Position numbers and translations under genes: made by a program
The notes under the pieces: model-generated
Database searches by the model: none
Seen by the model: the letters and a program-made list of their open reading frames with translations, nothing else
What the model was told of the DNA's origin: nothing
Source: Lachnospiraceae bacterium
GTDB taxonomy: Bacteria; Bacillota; Clostridia; Lachnospirales; Lachnospiraceae
Length of the DNA: 45,192 nt
Assembly: GCA_016281335.1 (NCBI GenBank)
Contig: JAEEIK010000060.1
Location: 1 to 45,192 of the forward strand
Direction: 5' to 3'
In this document: positions 25,657 to 34,658 of the stretch, piece after piece
How positions within the stretch are numbered: the first letter of the stretch is position 1
Layout of the letters: each line of letters begins with the position of its first letter

Positions 25657-26646
25657 ATGAATGACAGGATACTGGCTGTCTGCACCGCTGACGAAGCCTA
25701 TGCGAAGCGTCTGCAGGAAGCCCTCTCGGAAAGGGAAACATTTCCCTTTTCCGTATTCATATACAACAAACCAGATCAGCTTGACGACAACAAAAAAATC
25801 AGTCTCTATCTTGCTGACGAGTTCTTTTATGAACGGCTGAAAGGGCATAAAGAAGATCTCATATTGCTCAAGGGCAAGGAGAAAGGTCCCTCTGCCGACA
25901 GATATATCTGGAAATACCAGTCTTCCGTACAGATCAGAAAACAGCTTCTTGACTACTATTCTGAGACCGCCGGCGAAGAAGCAGCCCTAAGCGGCGGCCG
26001 ACGCGGAACAAAAGTGATAGGTATCTTCTCACCGGTCGCCAAAAGCATACAGACCTCTTTTTCTCTTCTTATGGGACAATTCTTATCGAAACGTTCCAAG
26101 GTGCTGTATCTTAACCTTGAACCTTTTTCAGGCTTGTCCACACTTATGTCAGGTTCGAACAACCGTGATCTCACGGACCTCGTATATTATCTGGATGGCA
26201 ATACGGACAGACTGGTATATAAACTCGAGAGCATGGTGGGAAATGTTAACGGTCTTGACTATGTTTCACCGGCATTTTCTTTTCTGGACCTGGGCCAGAT
26301 CAGCGAAGAAAACTGGATACGCCTGATCGACACTTTAAGAAACATGGGCAGTTACGATCATATAATACTGGATCTTTCGGAAATGGTCAGGGGACTGCTG
26401 AATGTCCTCAGGAAATGCGACATGATCTATACGATCGCCGACAGGGAAGGCTTTGCACTGGCACGGCTCGAGCAGTATGAAGAACTGCTTCATTCCCTTG
26501 AATATGACGACATAAAGGAACGCACATATAAATATGATCTTCCGGTCTTCAAAAAGCTTCCCTCCTCCCTCGAGGAACTGCCTTATTCCGATCTGGCCGG
26601 CTATGTTAAGAATGTCGTCACAGCATCGGAAGAATTATGGGCATAA
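25657..26646 (+). CDS. TadZ/CpaE-like protein with eroded P-loop
   Basis: 329 residues: a receiver-like N-terminal half (about 1-95) and a ParA/MinD-like C-terminal half, the layout of TadZ/CpaE proteins that localise the Tad machine at the membrane. The expected deviant Walker A (KGGxGKT) reads GIFSPVAKSIQTSF at about 121-134: only a Lys/Ser resemblance remains, so ATP binding is doubtful. DHIILDLSEMVRG is the Walker B-like strand. The gene lies directly before tadA. GAGGAGG precedes the ATG with wide spacing. Confidence 0.75.
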   Translation: MNDRILAVCTADEAYAKRLQEALSERETFPFSVFIYNKPDQLDDNKKISLYLADEFFYERLKGHKEDLILLKGKEKGPSADRYIWKYQSSVQIRKQLLDYYSETAGEEAALSGGRRGTKVIGIFSPVAKSIQTSFSLLMGQFLSKRSKVLYLNLEPFSGLSTLMSGSNNRDLTDLVYYLDGNTDRLVYKLESMVGNVNGLDYVSPAFSFLDLGQISEENWIRLIDTLRNMGSYDHIILDLSEMVRGLLNVLRKCDMIYTIADREGFALARLEQYEELLHSLEYDDIKERTYKYDLPVFKKLPSSLEELPYSDLAGYVKNVVTASEELWA

Positions 26647-26689
26647 AAATAAAACAAAAATAAGCTGAAAAAAGGAGAGATCAAATTGA

Positions 26690-27907
26690 ATGCAGATCAA
26701 AGAAGAGATAAGAAATGAATTGAAAAGCCTGGTCCTTGAACGCATCTCTCTATCAAGGGATATGAGTGATGATGAGGTCAGGGATATCATCGATAACGTC
26801 ATAATGGACCGGGGGCGTGCATTAGGTCTTTCTCTTATTATGAAGCAGACTCTTGCCAGGGAAATGTTCTACTCCATCAGGAGACTGGACATACTTGAAG
26901 AACTGACGGATGACCCTTCCGTAACTGAGATCATGATCAACGGAAAAGACTGTATATTCATAGAACGCGCAGGCCATCTGCTGCGCTGGGATAAAAGCTT
27001 TTCTTCGGATGAGAAGCTTGCAGACGTGATACAACAGATAGTCGCCAAGTGTAACCGTACCGTAAATGAAGCATCACCCATTGTCGATGCAAGGCTTGAA
27101 AACGGTTCCCGTGTAAACATCGTACTTGCTCCGGTTGCCCTTAACGGGCCGATAGTCACCATCAGAAGATTTCCCGAGCATCCGATACAGATGGATGACC
27201 TTTTACGCTTCGGTGCCATCTCTGAAGAGGCTGTCACCTTTCTAATGAATCTGGTAATAGCCGGTTACAACATCTTCGTAAGCGGCGGCACCGGCTCAGG
27301 CAAAACCACCTTTTTAAACGCCCTGTCAAATTTTATACCTAAAGATGAACGACTTATAACCATCGAAGACTCTGCAGAGCTGCAGATACAGGGCGTACCG
27401 AATCTGGTCAGACTTGAGACAAGGAACGCTAATGTCGAAGGCTGTAAGGAGATAAGCATAAGAGACCTGATACGGTCCTCCCTGAGGATGAGGCCTGACC
27501 GTATCATTGTCGGAGAAGTGAGAGGCGCTGAGGCTATAGACATGATACAGGCACTCAACACGGGACATGACGGTTCTCTCTCCACGGGACATGCCAACAG
27601 TGCGCCTGACATGCTGGCCAGGCTGGAAACAATGATACTTATGGGAATGGAACTGCCACTTCCGGCCATACGATCACAACTGGCCTCCGGGATCGATATC
27701 ATCGTCCACCTCGGAAGGCTCAGAGACAAAAGCCGCAAGGTATTGCAGATCGTGGAGATACTGGATTATAAGAATGACCGGATCAATACATCGGTATTAT
27801 ACGAATTTATTGAGGAGAAAGAAGATGAAAAAGGGCATATCATTGGCAGGCTTGTTCCAAAAAATGAGCTTCAACACACGGAAAAACTCCGTGCAGCCGG
27901 ACTATGA
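26690..27907 (+). CDS. tadA: TadA/CpaF-type pilus assembly ATPase
   Basis: The 405-residue cytoplasmic hexameric motor that powers Flp pilus assembly. Walker A GGTGSGKTT is at 199-207, an Asp box (LITIEDSAELQ) at about 222-232, Walker B RIIVGEVRGAEA at 271-282 and the His box GHDGSLSTGH at 292-301. All key residues are intact. AAGGAGAG is upstream of the ATG. The 3' end overlaps tadB by 83 nt in another frame. Confidence 0.93.
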   Translation: MQIKEEIRNELKSLVLERISLSRDMSDDEVRDIIDNVIMDRGRALGLSLIMKQTLAREMFYSIRRLDILEELTDDPSVTEIMINGKDCIFIERAGHLLRWDKSFSSDEKLADVIQQIVAKCNRTVNEASPIVDARLENGSRVNIVLAPVALNGPIVTIRRFPEHPIQMDDLLRFGAISEEAVTFLMNLVIAGYNIFVSGGTGSGKTTFLNALSNFIPKDERLITIEDSAELQIQGVPNLVRLETRNANVEGCKEISIRDLIRSSLRMRPDRIIVGEVRGAEAIDMIQALNTGHDGSLSTGHANSAPDMLARLETMILMGMELPLPAIRSQLASGIDIIVHLGRLRDKSRKVLQIVEILDYKNDRINTSVLYEFIEEKEDEKGHIIGRLVPKNELQHTEKLRAAGL

Positions 27908-28634
27908 AGAAACCGGTTTAAGCGGCATTGAATTGCTTTCCTGCATCGTCACGGGCTTACTTATTGATGCTCTGATCTCTTATGTCTTCTACCGTTCCGT
28001 CATAGCATTCATCCTTATACTGCCCGGACTGGTTCCCTGGCTTAAATACAAAACCGCAGGATATAAGGAAAAGCGCAAGGAACAGCTTAAGCTCCAGTTT
28101 AAAGAAACAATGATATCCGTGATCGCAGGACTTGAAGCAGGGTACTCGGTGGAAAATGCCTTTATAAAAGCCTACCCTGATATGTGCCTTTTGTACGGCA
28201 ACAGCGCTTATATGTGCGAAGAACTTAAATGGATAAGCAGGAATCTCAGGAATAATTCCAATCTTGAAGAACTCTTATCCGATCTTGCCGGAAGAAGTCA
28301 TGTCCCGGAAATACGGGATTTTGCGGATGTCTTTGCCATAGCCAAAAGAAGCGGCGGAGATCTTCCTCAGATCCTGCGTGACACCGCAGCTCTGATCAAT
28401 GAAAAAATAGAAGTAAAGCGAGAAATAGACACATTGATCAGTGCAAAGAAAATGGAACAGACCATCATGAATGTGGTTCCCTTCGGGATCATCATATATA
28501 TAGATGCTACATCACCGGGATTCTTCACTCCTCTATATCACAATCTCTTCGGAGTGATCATGATGAGTGCGATGCTGGCAGTATATGTATTCGCATACCT
28601 GCTGGCAGCAAAAATATTAAGAATAGAATACTGA
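27825..28634 (+). CDS. tadB: TadB-like inner membrane platform protein (T2SSF)
   Basis: 269 residues. Two N-terminal membrane helices, a cytoplasmic T2SSF domain (ISVIAGLEAGYSVENAF ... RSGGDLPQILRDTA) and two C-terminal helices: the TadB layout. It forms the membrane platform on which TadA acts. I chose ATG 27825 because GAGGAG lies 9-10 nt upstream; the frame could open at 27774 but without a ribosome binding site. The 83-nt overlap with tadA implies tight translational coupling. Confidence 0.85.
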   Translation: MKKGISLAGLFQKMSFNTRKNSVQPDYEETGLSGIELLSCIVTGLLIDALISYVFYRSVIAFILILPGLVPWLKYKTAGYKEKRKEQLKLQFKETMISVIAGLEAGYSVENAFIKAYPDMCLLYGNSAYMCEELKWISRNLRNNSNLEELLSDLAGRSHVPEIRDFADVFAIAKRSGGDLPQILRDTAALINEKIEVKREIDTLISAKKMEQTIMNVVPFGIIIYIDATSPGFFTPLYHNLFGVIMMSAMLAVYVFAYLLAAKILRIEY

Positions 28635-28646
28635 TAAGGAGTACCG

Positions 28647-30032
28647 ATGGAAAAAAGATCAAACTTAACTTCACCCTTTTATAAAGCTGCGGAAGCTATC
28701 GTCAGGCTGCTTGATAAGCGTGCTCCCTTTTCCTCATCGGCTGCCGCATTAAGAAGGTTACTGCTCGAAAAAAACCGAAATGATCTTCACTGTCTGCAGC
28801 CCACCGAAGATCCGGACAAAAGCGCAAGAGAACACTTCGTAAAAAAATTCGGGCTGAGTCTGATGATGATATCTATCGGTTTCATCTTCTTTATATTGCT
28901 TTCGCTGAAACAGCCTGATGAAAGCCTTCTGACAGACGGTACTCTCTTAAGACACGAAGCCGGCAAAGGCAGCTATGACGTAACACTGGATCTTAATGCA
29001 AACGGAAAGGAGTATAAAAATGTTGATGTACACATATCAGAAAGAAAATACAGCGATGAGGAACTTAAAAACCTGCTTCCTGAATTTCACGAAGCTTTGG
29101 AAAAAGCTTTTCTCGGGAAAAATACGGATGTCTCCGATGTATCGTCGCCCCTTGATCCTGTTGACAGAGTCGACGGATACCCTTTTGACATCGAATGGGA
29201 ATACAGTGATCGCTTATGCATAGATAATGAAGGCAAAATAAGGATCACACCGGATGAGGACGGTACGCTTATAGAGGTATGTGCCCTTATAAGCTATGGC
29301 AGCTTTAAAGAAAGGTATATGTTTCCCATGATCCTTAAGCCCGTGAAGGAAAACACTACGGCAGATTTTCTTGATCTCGTTCATGAAAGACTCGATGAAG
29401 CCGATCAGCAAAATGCTGCTGAAGAAAGCCTGGTCCTTCCCGGAGAGATAAACGGTATAGTCCTAAGCTGGACCGAGCAGAAAAAAAATAATGCTCTGCT
29501 TCTTTTCATCATGTCGATCGCCATCGCCGTTGTTCTTTTTCTCGCCGGAGACAGTGACATCCAGAAAAAAATGAAAGAACGAGATGAAGAAATGCTTATG
29601 GATTATCCGGAGATAATAGGAAAACTCGCACTCTATATAGGTGCCGGCATGACCGTGCGCATGGCCTGGAAGAAAACTGCCACCGAGTGTTCCGATACTC
29701 AGCTTGAGCGCTACGCATACAGAGAAATGCTCTATACGCTTCATGAGATGGAAAGAGGCGAGGGCGAGCTGACGGCATACAGACATTTTGCAAACAGATG
29801 CAGACTTCAGCAATATGTTAAATTTATCTCCCTGCTGGAGCAGAATGTAAAACTGGGAGCCTCAGGCTTTCTTACTTCTTTGCGAAAAGAAGCTGCAGAA
29901 GCCGAAGAGGAACGAAAAGCACTTGCCAAAAGAAAGGGAGAAGAAGCCGGCACCAAACTGCTCCTCCCTATGATGTTAATGCTCGCAATCGTAATGGCTG
30001 TAATCATTGTCCCGGCTTTTACCGGTATATAA
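28647..30032 (+). CDS. tadC: TadC-like platform protein with large extracytoplasmic insertion
   Basis: 461 residues. Helix 1 at about 68-88, helix 2 at about 283-302, a cytoplasmic T2SSF domain (GKLALYIGAGMTVRMAWKK ... KLGASGFL) and a C-terminal helix 438-460. Between helices 1 and 2 lies about 190 residues predicted outside, made of two beta-rich segments (TLDLNANGKEYKNVDVHISE and the IEWEYSDRLCIDNEGKIRITP block), absent from proteobacterial TadC. The second partner of the pilus platform. AAGGAG is 6 nt before the ATG. Confidence 0.85.
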   Translation: MEKRSNLTSPFYKAAEAIVRLLDKRAPFSSSAAALRRLLLEKNRNDLHCLQPTEDPDKSAREHFVKKFGLSLMMISIGFIFFILLSLKQPDESLLTDGTLLRHEAGKGSYDVTLDLNANGKEYKNVDVHISERKYSDEELKNLLPEFHEALEKAFLGKNTDVSDVSSPLDPVDRVDGYPFDIEWEYSDRLCIDNEGKIRITPDEDGTLIEVCALISYGSFKERYMFPMILKPVKENTTADFLDLVHERLDEADQQNAAEESLVLPGEINGIVLSWTEQKKNNALLLFIMSIAIAVVLFLAGDSDIQKKMKERDEEMLMDYPEIIGKLALYIGAGMTVRMAWKKTATECSDTQLERYAYREMLYTLHEMERGEGELTAYRHFANRCRLQQYVKFISLLEQNVKLGASGFLTSLRKEAAEAEEERKALAKRKGEEAGTKLLLPMMLMLAIVMAVIIVPAFTGI

Positions 30033-30078
30033 ACAGATTAAGCGGTGCCCTTATGACAATTAAAGAAAGGAGGAAAAT

Positions 30079-30255
30079 ATGAAATCTAAACTGAAAGAAT
30101 ATCTCTATGACGAATCCGGCATGGGAACAGTTGAGATGATACTCATAATCGTGGTGCTGGTCGGTCTTGTTCTTATCTTCAAAAACCAGATCACAAGTAT
30201 CATCAATACACTCTTTGAAAGTATCACAGCAAAAACCGGAACAATCGCAAAATAA
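30079..30255 (+). CDS. Flp-type major pilin (Flp1-like)
   Basis: A 58-residue prepilin. The leader MKSKLKEYLYDESG ends in Gly14, followed by M-G-T-V-E with the conserved Glu at +5, then a hydrophobic helix (ILIIVVLVGLVLIF) and a short polar tail. This is the pattern of Flp1-like pilins of Gram-positive Tad systems (PF16982 type). AAAGGAGG precedes the ATG by 5 nt. It should be cleaved by one of the two prepilin peptidases and assembled into the pilus fibre. Position, between tadC and the minor pilin-like genes, fits. Confidence 0.9.
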   Translation: MKSKLKEYLYDESGMGTVEMILIIVVLVGLVLIFKNQITSIINTLFESITAKTGTIAK

Positions 30256-30291
30256 GCTCAGACAAAAATATTTCGCAGGTACGGAGGAAAA

Positions 30292-31746
30292 ATGAGAAAT
30301 AACAAAAAAACAAAAGACGCCGCATTCAGTTTATATCTTGCCATGATGCTCTCAGTGATGATTCCGCTCATCTGGACAATGATTGAAGGAGCCAGGGCAA
30401 ATGCCATTAGAATGCGTATAGAATGTGCCATGGATCTCGCCTCCGACTCCGTACTTGCGGAATATAACAAAAAACTGCTGGAGGATTACGGCCTGTTGAT
30501 GATAGATACAGCTTACGGCACGTCCGCCGGCTCCGAAGAGCATCTGCTCAGTCACCTCACGGAATATGTAAATAAAAACCTTAACACTTCAGAGGGTTCA
30601 GGGCTGATATTTACCGACCTGTGCCGACTGAGCTTAAGCGGAGCTGAACTTAAGAAGCTTTCCAGAGGAAGTGATGATTCTTCATCGGTATTACGATATC
30701 TGGCTCTTTCGTATATGTACGAAAAATACGGAGCCGCTTATGTCAGTGATACCGCTGATCTGATAACGAAATACGGGAGTATGGAGGCCGACGGTGAGGA
30801 TGTGGGATCGGAATTTGACGATTCGGTCTCCGCTATAGACAGCATAAGTATAGCTCCTCCCGAAGATCTTGAAGAAGGAACGGAATGGGTCGAACCTGCA
30901 AAAGACGATCCTGCGCCAAATGTCAAAAAACTGCGATACAGCGGCATACTGTCTCTTGTCTGTAAAAAGGATTATTCCAAAAAAAGTGTAAACCTTTCTA
31001 AATTTGCGTCTTCCCGCAGTCTGGTCAAAGGAAACGGTATGCCTGAGGAATGGGAAAAGAGAAACTCCGTAACGGACCGTCTTATGTTTCTTGAATACAT
31101 TATGGAAAAAAGCGGCAATTACATATCCAATAATGATTCGTCTCCTTTGAGATATGAGACTGAATTCATACTGTGCGGCAAGGATAATGACAATGATAAT
31201 CTTCGGATCATAGCCGAAAGACTGCTGCTGATAAGGGGTGCGGCAAATGCTTCAACCTACTATTCAAGTCCCTCGCTTAAAGAACAGACAAGCGTTGCAG
31301 CCGCGGCTCTTTCCTTTGTCACTGCCTTTCCGGAATTCAAGCCGGTATACGAAGCAGCTCTGGCGGCGGCCTGGATATATGTAGAGAGCCTTTATGATGT
31401 AAGGCTGTTATTGGAAAACAAAAAGGTTCCGGCGATCAAGACTGAATCCGAATGGCATTATTCTCTTAATTCAGCCCTTGGCATAACTACTGCAGGGCCC
31501 GAAGTAGACAGCGGTTATGATCACGGACTCTGTTATCAGGATCTGCTCCGCATCATGCTGTTTTCCTCTGATGAAAAATCAGCAGCAAAAAGATTTACGG
31601 ATATAGTCGAGATGAACATGAGAACTGTTGAATGCTATGCTGCATTCAGAATGGATGACTGTATAGCTGCAGCTGATATCCAGTACGTCTTTAAAAGCGC
31701 TTATGGGTACAATCTTCTGGCCGGTAAAAGTTTCAGGTATATGTGA
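30292..31746 (+). CDS. DUF5702-like Tad locus protein
   Basis: 484 residues. One N-terminal membrane helix (SLYLAMMLSVMIPLIWTMIEGAR) after a short basic, pilin-like leader, followed by a large extracellular domain starting AIRMRIECAMDLASDSVLAEYNKKLLEDYGLLM. This start is typical of DUF5702 proteins in clostridial Tad loci, which are thought to be TadG-like minor or tip components; the function is not established. ACGGAGG lies 5 nt before the ATG. Confidence 0.75.
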   Translation: MRNNKKTKDAAFSLYLAMMLSVMIPLIWTMIEGARANAIRMRIECAMDLASDSVLAEYNKKLLEDYGLLMIDTAYGTSAGSEEHLLSHLTEYVNKNLNTSEGSGLIFTDLCRLSLSGAELKKLSRGSDDSSSVLRYLALSYMYEKYGAAYVSDTADLITKYGSMEADGEDVGSEFDDSVSAIDSISIAPPEDLEEGTEWVEPAKDDPAPNVKKLRYSGILSLVCKKDYSKKSVNLSKFASSRSLVKGNGMPEEWEKRNSVTDRLMFLEYIMEKSGNYISNNDSSPLRYETEFILCGKDNDNDNLRIIAERLLLIRGAANASTYYSSPSLKEQTSVAAAALSFVTAFPEFKPVYEAALAAAWIYVESLYDVRLLLENKKVPAIKTESEWHYSLNSALGITTAGPEVDSGYDHGLCYQDLLRIMLFSSDEKSAAKRFTDIVEMNMRTVECYAAFRMDDCIAAADIQYVFKSAYGYNLLAGKSFRYM

Positions 31747-31753
31747 GGTATAT

Positions 31754-32518
31754 ATGAAAAGAAAACTAAGTGCATCCATGACAGTTGAAGCAGCTATGTC
31801 ACTTCCTTTGTATATGTTTTTTTTCATATCCCTTTTGTGTCTGATAAAGATGTTTGACGATATTTCAAAGATCGATGCATCTCTTTGCCGCTCTGCGTCT
31901 GCAATCTCAACATATGCCGCAGCAGGAACTCTTGCATCGGAAGATACTGCTCTTGCATCAACGGTTCTGTCGGACGGCTATGCTGTAATGATGCTGAAGA
32001 AAGATGCTCCGGATATCAGTGCTTCACTCTTAAGGTCCTCTGTCATGAAAGCTTCCGATATCGTAGACCTCAGAGCAGATTATCAGTTAAAGCCTGCTCT
32101 CAATTTCTTTAAGCTTCCCGGTTTATCCATGACTTCAAGAGCCTATGCGAAAGCATGGACAGGCTATGATGCGGAGGGTTCGGTAACCGACGGATCAGAT
32201 GAAGAACGCATAGTATATATCACCGAAACCGGTAAGGTATATCACTTAAGCCGCAGCTGCTCACATCTGAACCTTACCATAATTGCCATAAAGAACGGAA
32301 CTCAGGACAGCTACAGAAATAAATCGGGAGAAAAATATACAGCCTGTGCTCTCTGCGGTAAGGCACCGGCATCCCAGAGCAGCATCTATATCACCTCTGA
32401 AGGAAACAGTTATCACAGCTCTCTTTCATGCTCTGCGCTTAAACGTACCATCTACGAGATACCGATCTCTGAGGTAGGAAGCAGAAAGGCCTGTTCTCTC
32501 TGCGGAGGTAAGGAATGA
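31754..32518 (+). CDS. TadE-like minor pilin with duplicated cysteine motifs
   Basis: 254 residues. The N-terminus MKRKLSASMTVEAAMSLPLYMFFFISLLCL is the TadE-type signal, with a short basic leader and a glutamate before the helix. The C-terminal 100 residues contain two copies of a unit YH.S..CS.L..TI...(x20-25)..AC.LCG, giving C and CxxC sets at about 169/198/201 and 226/247/250, reminiscent of zinc-ribbon or heme-binding motifs. I chose ATG 31754 with GAGG 6 nt upstream. The stop overlaps the next start (ATGA). Confidence 0.8.
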   Translation: MKRKLSASMTVEAAMSLPLYMFFFISLLCLIKMFDDISKIDASLCRSASAISTYAAAGTLASEDTALASTVLSDGYAVMMLKKDAPDISASLLRSSVMKASDIVDLRADYQLKPALNFFKLPGLSMTSRAYAKAWTGYDAEGSVTDGSDEERIVYITETGKVYHLSRSCSHLNLTIIAIKNGTQDSYRNKSGEKYTACALCGKAPASQSSIYITSEGNSYHSSLSCSALKRTIYEIPISEVGSRKACSLCGGKE

Positions 32519-32958
32519 AAAGCATATATGATGTCTTAAAGAATGTATGGATCTTTTTGATGCTCGCGGCAGGCAGTTTTTGGGATATCAGGGATAAGAG
32601 CATTTCCGTCCGCTTTCTGCTGATATTCGCCTCAGGATGCATACTGCTCTCTCTCCCTGTTTTTAATCCTTCCGACTTTCTCATGGGATTACTTCCCGGA
32701 CTCTTTCTCTTATTGTTTTCCGGGCTTTCCTCCGGTGCGATAGGAGAAGGGGATGCTTATGCGCTGTGTTTTATCGGAATGTCTCTTGGACTTTATGTTT
32801 CTGTATGTGTTCTGCTGATAGCACTGCTTGTAATGAGCATATATGCACAGATACTTATCATACGGAAAAGAGCAGGCATAAAAAGCCGCATCCCCATGTA
32901 TCCTTATCTTTGCCTTGCCTTTATATTAAGGCTCATAATACTCAAAGGAGGTAACTGA
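32515..32958 (+). CDS. Second prepilin peptidase (A24/TadV type)
   Basis: 147 residues, largely membrane-embedded. The first catalytic Asp is in GSFWDIRDKSIS, the second in GEGDAYALCFIG, a good GxGD motif. It overlaps the TadE-like gene by 4 nt (ATGA) and the following TadE-like gene by 1 nt (TGATG). It is clearly different in sequence from the first peptidase at 25100, so it may serve a separate group of prepilins or the DUF5702/TadE proteins (inference). Confidence 0.8.
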   Translation: MKSIYDVLKNVWIFLMLAAGSFWDIRDKSISVRFLLIFASGCILLSLPVFNPSDFLMGLLPGLFLLLFSGLSSGAIGEGDAYALCFIGMSLGLYVSVCVLLIALLVMSIYAQILIIRKRAGIKSRIPMYPYLCLAFILRLIILKGGN

Positions 32959-33380
32959 TGCATACGATTGAAGCTGTTTTTCTCGCTCCACTGGCCTTTA
33001 TTGTCTCAACATACTTATTGTTCTCCGGGATAATCCTGTATGATCGCACTGCCGTAAATTATGCGCTTGACGCTGCGCTCATCAGGGGAAGCGAAATGTC
33101 CGAGATGAACAATGATGAATTATTGCATTATGTTGAAAAAGAGTTTAAAAATCTGCTGTCAGGACGTTTACTGATGGCCGGAGGAGAACTCAGTGTAAAA
33201 ATATCTTACGACAGTATCTCGGCTGAGTATAAAGGCAGCGTGAATCTGCCTAAGCTCCCTGCTTTTAGTTCTTTATCATCGTCGATCTCAACAGAGATCC
33301 TCTCATCATCAAAAGTGACACGCTTAAGAAGATCAAAGATCTGCCGCGCTGTATCCGCACTGAAGAGCAGCAGTAAATGA
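32958..33380 (+). CDS. TadE-like pseudopilin
   Basis: 140 residues. The very short leader MHTIEAVFLAPLAFIVSTYLLFSGIIL places a glutamate (Glu5) before a single membrane helix, as in TadE/TadF proteins; the remainder is a polar extracellular domain ending in Ser/Lys-rich sequence. Start ATG 32958 overlaps the peptidase stop, with AAAGGAGG upstream. Probably a minor pilus subunit. No other motif is seen. Confidence 0.7.
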   Translation: MHTIEAVFLAPLAFIVSTYLLFSGIILYDRTAVNYALDAALIRGSEMSEMNNDELLHYVEKEFKNLLSGRLLMAGGELSVKISYDSISAEYKGSVNLPKLPAFSSLSSSISTEILSSSKVTRLRRSKICRAVSALKSSSK

Positions 33381-33392
33381 AAGGAGATTAAA

Positions 33393-34658
33393 ATGTACGA
33401 ACCTGCTTATAAGAAGACACTTGACCACAATTATATAGTTTTTCCGATGCCCGAAGATATGGATATCGATTATCAGTTAAACATGATCAGTGATAATGAG
33501 ATACCCGGACTTATACATATGCAACCGCGTTATGATCAGAACGGTCCCCAGCTGTATTATGAGATAAGCTCTCTGCAGCCTTTGAAACGCCTGTATGAAC
33601 ACCGTACCATCAGCGACGATGATATACGTATCATACTCGGCAGTATACTTAACATCTATCGATCTCTCCAGGATTATATGCTGGACGACTGTCATCTGTT
33701 ACTGCAGCCCGAATACATATATGTAGATGCTGTAAGTCTTAAGCCCGCTCTTATCTTTCTTCCTTTTTATGAACTTGAAAGAAACAATAGTCTGCTTAAG
33801 CTGAGTGAATACTTTATGGAACGCTCCGCTCATGAGGGCAACGATGCCGATATGTTAAGCTACCGGCTTTATCATCTGATCCGCCTTGATAATTTCGTAA
33901 CAGCGGACATACAAAGACTCCTTGATGAACCTCATGAAGCCGTGAAGTATCCCGACCCGGAGATTCCTTACGTAAAGCCTGCTCCCGTTGCAGCAGAAGC
34001 TGTACATGATGAAGCGGAAACTTTATCCGATGCGACCTCGATAAGTGAGAAAAAAAACTTCCCGCTGATCCCACTCATTACCGCAGCGTCAGGCTTGTTG
34101 ATATTGCTCATTCCCGCCGGTATCCTGCATATTCCAAGATCATTCAGACTCGGTGGTATGGCATTGTTTATGACCTCATTGATACTCCTGCTTTTCAGTC
34201 TCAGAAAAAAAACAAAAGTCAGTCCCGGGAACATAAAAGAAAAAACAGATACAACTGCTGACGAAACAGGAGAGTATGATACTTACTTCAGTAATACTGT
34301 TTCTCCCCTCAGTGATGTGTCTGACGATCGTTTAGGCCGGACCGTATTTATAGAAAGCGATCCAAAGGATATAGAAGGTCTGCTCATAGAGAAAAACAGG
34401 AAAAACGAATATCCGCTTACTTCATTTCCATTCACGATAGGAAAACTAAAAGATCGTTGTGAGCTTGAACTTAATGACAGATCCGTGAGCCGCATACATG
34501 CACGGATACTGAAAAAAGACGATCAATACTATCTTCAAGACTGCGGTTCCACTAACGGTACATTTTTAAATGGGATACAGTTGCAGGCTGAAGAGACAGT
34601 CCCCATAGAAAAGGATGATGAGATCGGTATAGGCCGCGTCAGGTTCGTTCTGGCTTGA
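33393..34658 (+). CDS. DUF6382-type / FHA domain membrane protein of the Tad locus
   Basis: 421 residues. A soluble N-terminal domain (about 1-190) of DUF6382 type, two membrane helices (about 225-245 and 255-272), a charged linker and a C-terminal FHA domain with RSVSRIHARI, YYLQDCGSTNGTFLNG: the Ser/Arg/His and Asn residues for phosphothreonine binding are present. It suggests that pilus assembly or signalling is coupled to a Ser/Thr kinase, none of which is encoded here. The last 20 nt overlap, tail to tail, the convergent glycosyltransferase gene. Confidence 0.8.
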   Translation: MYEPAYKKTLDHNYIVFPMPEDMDIDYQLNMISDNEIPGLIHMQPRYDQNGPQLYYEISSLQPLKRLYEHRTISDDDIRIILGSILNIYRSLQDYMLDDCHLLLQPEYIYVDAVSLKPALIFLPFYELERNNSLLKLSEYFMERSAHEGNDADMLSYRLYHLIRLDNFVTADIQRLLDEPHEAVKYPDPEIPYVKPAPVAAEAVHDEAETLSDATSISEKKNFPLIPLITAASGLLILLIPAGILHIPRSFRLGGMALFMTSLILLLFSLRKKTKVSPGNIKEKTDTTADETGEYDTYFSNTVSPLSDVSDDRLGRTVFIESDPKDIEGLLIEKNRKNEYPLTSFPFTIGKLKDRCELELNDRSVSRIHARILKKDDQYYLQDCGSTNGTFLNGIQLQAEETVPIEKDDEIGIGRVRFVLA

